Assembly (NCBI GenBank): GCA_000435055.1
Contig: FR879690.1
Span: 9,091 to 37,166, forward strand
Source of the DNA: Clostridium sp. CAG:138
GTDB lineage: Bacteria; Bacillota; Clostridia; Christensenellales; CAG-138
Direction: 5' to 3'
Length of the DNA: 28,076 bases
Positions 23,222-28,076 of this stretch are shown here, piece by piece. The notes under the pieces are model-generated. The model had not been told where the DNA came from and ran no database searches. It was given only the letters and a program-made list of their open reading frames with translations. The first letter of the stretch is position 1; the number at the start of each line of letters is the position of its first letter. The translations under genes and the position numbers were made by a program.

Positions 23222-24773
23222 ACTCTGCCCCCCTCTTTGCGCCTGCCATATAAAGTCCGAGTTCTTCCACGGTGGTTTTCTTCGGATCGAGTTCACCGAC
23301 AATTTCGCCCTCGTACATCACAAGTATCCTGTCGGAAAGGTTCATAACCTCGTCAAGTTCAAGCGAAATCAGCAGCACCGCCGCGCCGTTGTCCCGCTGT
23401 TCAACAAGGCGTTTGTGAATGAATTCAATTGCGCCGACATCAAGCCCGCGCGTCGGCTGAACCGCAACAAGCAGCTTGGGCTTTTTGTCAAGCTCACGGG
23501 CAACGATAGCCTTCTGCTGGTTGCCGCCGGACATGCTGCGCACAACAGTCACCGACCCCTGACCCGAGCGGACGTCATATTGCCGAATCAGCTCATCGGA
23601 GTATTCGCGAATCGCGCCGCGCTTTAAAAAACCTGCGGGCGAAACAAACTGCGGCTCAAAATACCTCTGCAAAATCATATTGTATTCAAGCGAATAATCC
23701 AACACAAGCCCGTGTTTATGCCGATCCTCCGGAATATGGCTCATGCCCAATCGGGAACGCTTGCGGATCGGTGCGGCGGTTATATCTTTTCCGCACATCT
23801 GCACCTTGCCTGCGCTCAGCGGTTCAAGACCCGTAATCCCGTAAACAAGCTCCGTCTGACCGTTGCCGTCTATGCCCGCAATGCAGACGATCTCGCCGGC
23901 ACGAACATTGAAGCTGACGTTTTTGACCGCAAGATGTTTATGCAGCTTGGATTCCACGCAGACGCCTTCGGCGGAAAGGACAATTTCTTTCGGTTTTGCC
24001 TCATCTTTGTGAACCACAAAGTCCACATCGCGCCCGACCATCATGCGGGAAAGTTCCTCTTTTGTTGTATTCTTAACATCGACGGTGCCGATGCATCTGC
24101 CCTTTCGCAGCACTGTACACCTGTCCGCAACCGCCATGATTTCGTTCAGCTTGTGTGAAATAAACAGAATGCTCTTGCCTTCCGCCGCAAGGCTTCGCAT
24201 GATTTCCATCAGCTCATCGATCTCCTGCGGAGTCAAAACTGCTGTCGGTTCATCAAAAATAAGTATTTCGTTGTTCCGATACAGCATCTTGAGTATTTCC
24301 GTGCGCTGCTGCATTCCGACAGTGATATCCGAAATAAGCGCATCCGGTTCGATTCGCAGCCCGTATTTTTCGCTCAGCTCAACAACGCGCCTGCGCGCCT
24401 CCGTTTTTTTAAGGAAACCGGCAGAGTTTGTGGGCTCAACGCCGAGGATGATGTTATCCAGCACGCTGAAAATTTCAACAAGCTTAAAATGCTGGTGCAC
24501 CATGCCGATTCCGCGTGCGTTTGCATCATTCGGATCGTTGATTTCAACAGTTTTTCCGTCCTTGCGAATTTCGCCCTCTTCCGGATGATACAGTCCGAAA
24601 AGCACACTCATAAGAGTGCTTTTGCCCGCACCGTTTTCACCCAAAAGAGCATGAATCTCGCCCTTTTTGAGCTGCAATGTGATATTGTCGTTTGCAACGA
24701 TTCCCGGAAACCGCTTTGTGATGCCGATCATTTCAACGGCATATTCGCAAGCATTTGTTCCTTCAGCGTGCAT
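23202..24773 (-). CDS. Nucleoside-type ABC transporter ATPase, duplicated ATPase domains (YufO/NupO-like)
   Basis: The 523-aa protein has two ABC domains. The first has Walker A GENGAGKST, Walker B ILIFDEPTAVLTPQE and HQHFKLVEIFSVLDN; the second has a degenerate Walker A (GIDGNGQTE), MSGGNQQK and LLVAVQPTRGLDVGA. This pattern, with the HQHF-KL segment, is typical of the ATPase of BmpA-type nucleoside importers. ATG at 24773 has GGAG 6 nt upstream; the frame is open to 25007 but that part crosses the promoter. First gene of the operon. The substrate-binding BMP lipoprotein that usually precedes it is not here. Confidence 0.93.
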   Translation of the reverse strand: MHAEGTNACEYAVEMIGITKRFPGIVANDNITLQLKKGEIHALLGENGAGKSTLMSVLFGLYHPEEGEIRKDGKTVEINDPNDANARGIGMVHQHFKLVEIFSVLDNIILGVEPTNSAGFLKKTEARRRVVELSEKYGLRIEPDALISDITVGMQQRTEILKMLYRNNEILIFDEPTAVLTPQEIDELMEIMRSLAAEGKSILFISHKLNEIMAVADRCTVLRKGRCIGTVDVKNTTKEELSRMMVGRDVDFVVHKDEAKPKEIVLSAEGVCVESKLHKHLAVKNVSFNVRAGEIVCIAGIDGNGQTELVYGITGLEPLSAGKVQMCGKDITAAPIRKRSRLGMSHIPEDRHKHGLVLDYSLEYNMILQRYFEPQFVSPAGFLKRGAIREYSDELIRQYDVRSGQGSVTVVRSMSGGNQQKAIVARELDKKPKLLVAVQPTRGLDVGAIEFIHKRLVEQRDNGAAVLLISLELDEVMNLSDRILVMYEGEIVGELDPKKTTVEELGLYMAGAKRGAEYGTKHE

Positions 24774-24876
24774 TTTTTTCTCCGCAGGCAGTCCCGCGCC
24801 GCTTTGTTCTGTCAATCCGCTGTACCCCCTTCGACTTTTTGAACCGAGTGTTCTCAAAGTCTTATAAATATTATCT

Positions 24877-24905
24877 ATTTTATCACAATTTCGCCCATTT
24901 TTCAA
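24877..24905 (-). promoter_or_regulatory. Promoter of the ABC transporter operon
   Basis: Minus strand TTGAAA (24905-24900), 17-nt spacer, TAAAAT (24882-24877), about 105 nt before the ATPase start. Confidence 0.65.
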
Positions 24906-24972
24906 CACATTGCGGCTTATTGTTTTTAATATTTCACCGATTAATTTTATTGCATTTTTTCTTCCGTGCCTC

Positions 24973-25018
24973 AAAAAAAGCAAAAGCCGCCGCGGAACAT
25001 CATGCATCCCGCAGCAGC
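24973..25018 (-). terminator. Intrinsic terminator after the first dockerin gene
   Basis: On the minus strand GCTGCTGCGG (25018-25009) pairs with CCGCGGCGGC (24995-24986) using two G-U pairs, then TTTTGCTTTTTTT. Confidence 0.85.
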
Positions 25019-25081
25019 CTTATTGAACTTTCAGTCTATCATTTAATCAGACGGTTTTCGGGTGCCGCCCGCATCACGAAA

Positions 25082-26374
25082 TCATTGATTAAAAAGGGCA
25101 ATGCGCATTATCTGCAATGCGTCCGCAACGGTAATATTGCCGTCCGCATCAATATCCGCAGCGGGCAGCGCAGCTTCCGGCAGCATATAAACATTCAGCG
25201 CATGGCGCATGACCGTCAATGCATCGCCGACAGTAACCCTTCCGTCAAAATCAACATCGCCGGGCGTGCAGGGCAATTCACCGCCCACGGTTGCCGTGAT
25301 GGCAATATCGTCAAGAATAACACCGCTCTGATCGGTGCAATTGCAATGCATGAACGCAATGCTCAACTCCTCTTCACCGGCGTAGTCGCTCAGGTCGCAG
25401 GTGTATTTGCGCCAATTACAGCTGTCGAGAGTGATTGAATCGAGCGTGCCGAGAATTTCATAATCGTAGTATCCGTAATAGTTTTCGTAAATCGAAATCA
25501 CGCAGACGTCGATATGTTCCGCATAAAAATCCTCGTCGAATGCGCTGAGCCAGAAGCTGAGCTGAACGTTTTCCGCATCGGCGGGAATATCGAAATACGG
25601 TATGCAGACCCAGTTATCGGGCGTGAGCGGACCGGAAGAGCTGTATGAAAGCGAATAAAGTGCGCCGGGCGCATTGTGACCGCAGGACGTGTCCCAATGC
25701 CAATAGCTGCCGTCACCGTCCATGTCGTCGTTCCACCATTCGTCACTCGGAAGCTGTGAAAAATCCTCTTCAAAAATCGTGAATTCCTCTCCCGGCTGCG
25801 GTTCGGCCGTCGGTGCCGCCGTCTGCACGGGTTCGCCGATTACAGCAACGTTGTCAAGATAACCGCAGTCCGCACCGGAATTGTTCGATGCATCCTTGTT
25901 ATATGCCCACTCCACGGTATAAGTTCCCGCCTCATCCGGAGTCCATGTGAAGGTTTCCCAGCCGAGCGGAGTGTTTTCCTCAACGCTGTGAATATAATCG
26001 ATATATTCGCCGTCAACGATGAATACAAGATAATCCCACATTGCAAGCGCACCGGTCGTAGGTTCACCGTCAACATTCCAGTCAAAGGAAAGGCTCTGCC
26101 CTTCCGCAATCGTGACCTGCGCCGAAACCGCGCTGCTTGAATTGGCTGCGCCCGCGTTGCCGCTCTTTGCCGCCGTCCGCCCGTCAATTTCAACAACCTG
26201 CCACGGATACGCCGAGCCGTTTGCAAACGCAATGCCGCTGCCCGGTGCATTCAGCGCAGCATCAAGCGCGCTGTCAAGCGGAACATTCCTGTTCGCACCC
26301 TCCGCAAGCACGGCAGTGCAGAATAAAAGCAATGCCGCAATGCCAATTGTGAGCCATGTCTTTCTTTTCATCAT
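25082..26374 (-). CDS. Secreted dockerin protein with two adhesin-like beta-sandwich regions
   Basis: The 430-aa product has a Sec signal peptide (MMKRKTWLTIGIAALLLFCTAVLA), two beta-rich regions of the MAM / choice-of-anchor-J type (about 40-180 and 200-365), an Ala/Pro/Thr linker between them, and a C-terminal type I-like dockerin (369-430). The second region starts EEDFSQLPSDEWWNDDMDGDG and has a W-x-W-D and NWVCIPYFDIP pattern typical of choice-of-anchor J. The dockerin has two calcium-loop/helix repeats, GDVDFDGRVTVGDALTVMRHAL and ADIDADGNITVADALQIMR. Dockerins dock onto cohesins of scaffoldins or surface proteins. No catalytic domain is recognised, so a binding or structural role is likely. 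AAGGG lies 5-8 nt upstream of the start. Confidence 0.87.
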   Translation of the reverse strand: MMKRKTWLTIGIAALLLFCTAVLAEGANRNVPLDSALDAALNAPGSGIAFANGSAYPWQVVEIDGRTAAKSGNAGAANSSSAVSAQVTIAEGQSLSFDWNVDGEPTTGALAMWDYLVFIVDGEYIDYIHSVEENTPLGWETFTWTPDEAGTYTVEWAYNKDASNNSGADCGYLDNVAVIGEPVQTAAPTAEPQPGEEFTIFEEDFSQLPSDEWWNDDMDGDGSYWHWDTSCGHNAPGALYSLSYSSSGPLTPDNWVCIPYFDIPADAENVQLSFWLSAFDEDFYAEHIDVCVISIYENYYGYYDYEILGTLDSITLDSCNWRKYTCDLSDYAGEEELSIAFMHCNCTDQSGVILDDIAITATVGGELPCTPGDVDFDGRVTVGDALTVMRHALNVYMLPEAALPAADIDADGNITVADALQIMRIALFNQ

Positions 26375-26433
26375 GTGTACCCTTCCGTATAGGTTATTTC
26401 CGATATTTGCTTTTTCGATATATCGGTTGGTTC

Positions 26434-26462
26434 ATTATACCATTAATAAGCACACATTGCAA
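26434..26462 (-). promoter_or_regulatory. Promoter of the adhesin-dockerin gene
   Basis: Minus strand TTGCAA (26462-26457), 17-nt spacer, and TATAAT (26439-26434) with an extended -10 (TGGTATAAT). Located 60 nt upstream of the start codon. Confidence 0.7.
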
Positions 26463-26494
26463 TGCAGATTGAGTTGAAATGCAAAATCAATGTG

Positions 26495-26543
26495 AAAAAT
26501 GAAAAGCGCAAACCGAATCTGCCGAGGCTTCCGCGGTTTGCGC
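26495..26543 (-). terminator. Intrinsic terminator after the CAP-dockerin gene
   Basis: A perfect 10-bp stem (GCGCAAACCG at 26543-26534 on the minus strand with CGGTTTGCGC at 26515-26506), 18-nt loop, then TTTTCATTTTT. Confidence 0.88.
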
Positions 26544-26615
26544 CGGTTGCATATTCAAATTTGTTTTCTGCGGCCTCCGTCCGTCGGCAGTGCCGCCGTT
26601 TCGTTTGCCGTCGGT

Positions 26616-27593
26616 TCAAAAGCCCATTGCCGTTCGCATTGCAAGCAATGAATCCGCCGCAGTAACGTTTCCGTCGCCGTCAGCATCCGCCGCCGCGAGT
26701 GCCGCACCGCTGAGGTGAACAACGCCGAGCGCGTGACGCATGATCATGAGTGCATCGCTTGAAGTGACCCTGCCGTCGCCGTCAACATCCCCCGGAATGC
26801 CCGACTGCGCTGCGAGAACAACGGAAAAAACTGCCGTGCAGCCTTCAATGTTCACCGTTACCGTCTGTTCGCCCGCACTGCCGCTGTTGAACCCGGTGCA
26901 GAATTCATCGGAAAGCGGCATATAGCAATCGCCCCAAACATTCGACCGCAGCCGCACGGCTATGCCCATGGAGCTTATCGATGTTCCGAGCGGGAACTGC
27001 ATCGAACTCGGAAGCATCAGGCTGCATTCCGTATATCTTTCGCTGAAGCCCGCACAAAAGAGCTGAACCCAATGCTTTCCGTATGTGCTGTTCGGCTCAT
27101 GCTTCATGCCGACACCGACATGCTTATAGCTTGCGGAAAGGATGTTATTGCGGTGACCTTCACTGTTCATCCACGAGTTCATAACGGCAGCCGGTGAATT
27201 CTGCCCCGCTGCAATGTTTTCTCCCGCCGACTGATAATTGCCTATGCCGACTTCGTCAAGCACGGTGAAGCAGCTTTCGCCGTTCGGCCTTGTGTGCGAA
27301 AAAAGCGTCACGATCTCCCGCGCACGAATCTCCGCACCACTCTGAAGCGTTGAAAAAGTCGTCAGCGGCGACAGTCCCCTTGCAGAACGTTCGCTGTTCA
27401 CAAGGCGCAAAACTTCCCACTCGTCCGCGGAAACGATCGACGGAATCACCCGCTCCGCTCCGTTCGCAGATTCAACCGTAATGCCCGATGCAGCGGTTTC
27501 GTTCGAGCCCGCCGCAAATGCTGCCGCAGAATTCAGCACCGCAAATGCGCAAAGCACGAATGCAAGCAATTGTTTCAAATACCTTTTTTTCAT
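26616..27593 (-). CDS. Secreted CAP/SCP-domain protein with C-terminal dockerin
   Basis: The 325-aa product has a signal peptide (KQLLAFVLCAFAVLNSAAAFA), a CAP domain at about 57-185 and a dockerin at about 265-325. CAP hallmarks are the acidic/histidine tetrad seen as FSHTRPNGES (H100), AGENIA (E125) and SEGHRNNIL (E145, H147). Residues 190-262 are a small beta-rich linker domain (VTVNIEGCTAVFSVVL). The dockerin repeats are GDVDGDGRVTSSDALMIMRHAL and ADADGDGNVTAADSLLAMR. Bacterial CAP proteins are secreted, and their roles in Clostridia are mostly unknown; attachment by dockerin to a cohesin complex is inferred. GGGG lies a few bases before the ATG. It has its own promoter and terminator. 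Confidence 0.9.
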   Translation of the reverse strand: MKKRYLKQLLAFVLCAFAVLNSAAAFAAGSNETAASGITVESANGAERVIPSIVSADEWEVLRLVNSERSARGLSPLTTFSTLQSGAEIRAREIVTLFSHTRPNGESCFTVLDEVGIGNYQSAGENIAAGQNSPAAVMNSWMNSEGHRNNILSASYKHVGVGMKHEPNSTYGKHWVQLFCAGFSERYTECSLMLPSSMQFPLGTSISSMGIAVRLRSNVWGDCYMPLSDEFCTGFNSGSAGEQTVTVNIEGCTAVFSVVLAAQSGIPGDVDGDGRVTSSDALMIMRHALGVVHLSGAALAAADADGDGNVTAADSLLAMRTAMGF

Positions 27594-27644
27594 TTTTTAT
27601 TTCCCCTTTCGGCTGTTCTTCGGCCGCCCGATTTCGCCGAAACG

Positions 27645-27673
27645 ATTCTATCACCGGAAGAGAGTGCTGTCAA
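27645..27673 (-). promoter_or_regulatory. Promoter of the CAP-dockerin gene
   Basis: Minus strand TTGACA (27673-27668), a 17-nt spacer, TAGAAT (27650-27645), ending about 50 nt before the ATG. Confidence 0.75.
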
Positions 27674-27675
27674 TC

Positions 27676-27818
27676 GGAAATGCGCAATGTGAAATGAGCA
27701 ATTAACAATGAGCAATTAGTAATTAGCAATGAGTAATTAAATGCAGACCTGCTTCCCCTGTTCAACCGAGAAAGGTAATTGCTGATTGCTCATTTCTCAT
27801 TTCTCATTCCTCATTCCC
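27676..27818. repeat. Inverted low-complexity element (AATGAGCAATTA-type units)
   Basis: The left block (27676-27739) is a degenerate run of AATGAGCAAT/TAGTAATTAGCAAT units; the right block (27774-27818) is its approximate reverse complement (GCTGATTGCTCATTTCTCATT...). A 34-nt centre containing GCAGACCTGC separates them. The whole can fold into one large imperfect hairpin. Possibly a small non-autonomous mobile element (MITE-like); no transposase is present. Confidence 0.7.
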
Positions 27819-27826
27819 GCAGGGTC

Positions 27827-27856
27827 GTATCAATCCCCCTATAAGGGGTTCAATAG
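27827..27856. repeat. 30-nt palindromic repeat, copy 1
   Basis: Identical to the copy at 27909-27938 over all 30 bases. Centre is AATCCCCCTATAAGGGGTT, a short hairpin flanked by TATC and CAATAG. Confidence 0.92.
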
Positions 27857-27908
27857 TTGCACCTGGCTTTAACTGGGTGTATATAATTGCGCCAGCTATG
27901 CTGGTATT

Positions 27909-27938
27909 GTATCAATCCCCCTATAAGGGGTTCAATAG
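27909..27938. repeat. 30-nt palindromic repeat, copy 2
   Basis: Exact second copy, 52 nt after the first. Its end (TTCAATAGAA, 27931-27940) also has a perfect 10-nt inverted partner at 28007-28016. Confidence 0.92.
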
Positions 27939-27962
27939 AACAAGATAATGCTCTTTTCAAAG

Positions 27963-27991
27963 ATTATAACCACAAGCAATAGATATGTCAA
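27963..27991 (-). promoter_or_regulatory. Perfect consensus sigma-A promoter facing the repeat cluster
   Basis: Minus strand TTGACA (27991-27986), exactly 17 nt, TATAAT (27968-27963). It lies about 370 nt from the next gene and 25 nt from the first repeat in its path. The remaining 85 bases to the window edge show nothing I can assign. Confidence 0.8.
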
Positions 27992-28076
27992 GCGTGATCA
28001 TCCCCATTCTATTGAAAAAACGGCGATATATTTGTTTGTGTTAGGAACGTTTTTAACTCAACTCTTCACTCTCCAC

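Larger units (their letters stand above)
27819..27956 (-). ncRNA. Candidate structured RNA made of serial short hairpins (3' end unknown)
   Basis: Transcription from the promoter at 27963-27991 would begin near 27956 and read two copies of the 30-nt repeat (each a CCCC-TTATA-GGGG hairpin) and between them two more hairpins (CCAGC-ATA-GCTGG and a CACC...GGTG stem). There is no coding ORF in this stretch. The downstream CAP gene has its own promoter, so this promoter needs another product. No terminator with a clear U tract was found before 27740. Confidence 0.3.

Noticed and set aside
24774..25007. 78-codon extension of the ABC ATPase
   Set aside because: It crosses the predicted promoter, and the ATG at 24773 has a proper ribosome binding site and gives the family length.
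27827..27938. Possible minimal CRISPR array (two identical 30-nt repeats)
   Set aside because: Only two repeats, a 52-nt spacer that itself consists of hairpins, and no cas genes in the window; a palindromic repeat cluster explains it better.

Overview
The window reads as a chromosomal segment of an anaerobic, probably spore-forming, gut- or rumen-type Clostridia (Firmicutes). Supporting signs are an IspH-ribosomal protein S1 fusion, the order ruvC-ruvA-ruvB, a GerM-type sporulation lipoprotein, a BmpA-type nucleoside ABC transporter, dockerin-bearing secreted proteins, GGAGG ribosome binding sites and TTGACA/TATAAT promoters. Assignment below class level is inference. No rRNA, tRNA, phage, insertion sequence or cas gene was seen.

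Region 1 (1-9755, all on the minus strand) is a housekeeping run, read in transcription order: ruvC, ruvA, ruvB (Holliday junction processing), a long coiled-coil/acidic protein of unknown function, surE (nucleotidase), an HI0933-family flavoprotein, cmk (CMP kinase), plsC (phospholipid acyltransferase) and an ispH-S1 fusion that runs off the left edge. Region 2 (9800-11190, plus strand) is a lone M20 amidohydrolase with its own promoter and terminator. It carries an in-frame 36-bp duplication next to its catalytic glutamates.

Region 3 (11190-18401, minus strand) is the most interesting part: an operon of an aconitase-family hydratase, a eukaryotic-type NADP isocitrate dehydrogenase and the three citrate lyase subunits (citD, citE, citF). 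A near-consensus promoter at 18374-18401 opens a leader of about 590 nt. That leader holds what I read as a cobalamin (B12) riboswitch: the GGTGCAAATCC-type core, CACTGTGA, a B12-box-like AGTCAGATTACC and an 11-bp closing stem. B12 control of citrate/2-oxoglutarate metabolism would be unusual.

Region 4 (18420-20966, plus strand) has two lipoproteins, a GerM homologue and a NodB-type polysaccharide deacetylase. Region 5 (20988-24905, minus strand) is a nucleoside-type ABC transporter (ATPase plus two permeases) without its substrate-binding lipoprotein in the window. Region 6 (24973-27673, minus strand) has two secreted dockerin proteins, one with two adhesin-like beta-sandwich regions and one with a CAP/SCP domain, each with its own promoter and terminator.

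Region 7 (27676-28076) is non-coding and repeat-rich. It contains an inverted low-complexity element, two identical 30-nt palindromic repeats separated by more hairpins, and a perfect consensus promoter pointing through them. This may be a small structured RNA or a palindromic mobile element.
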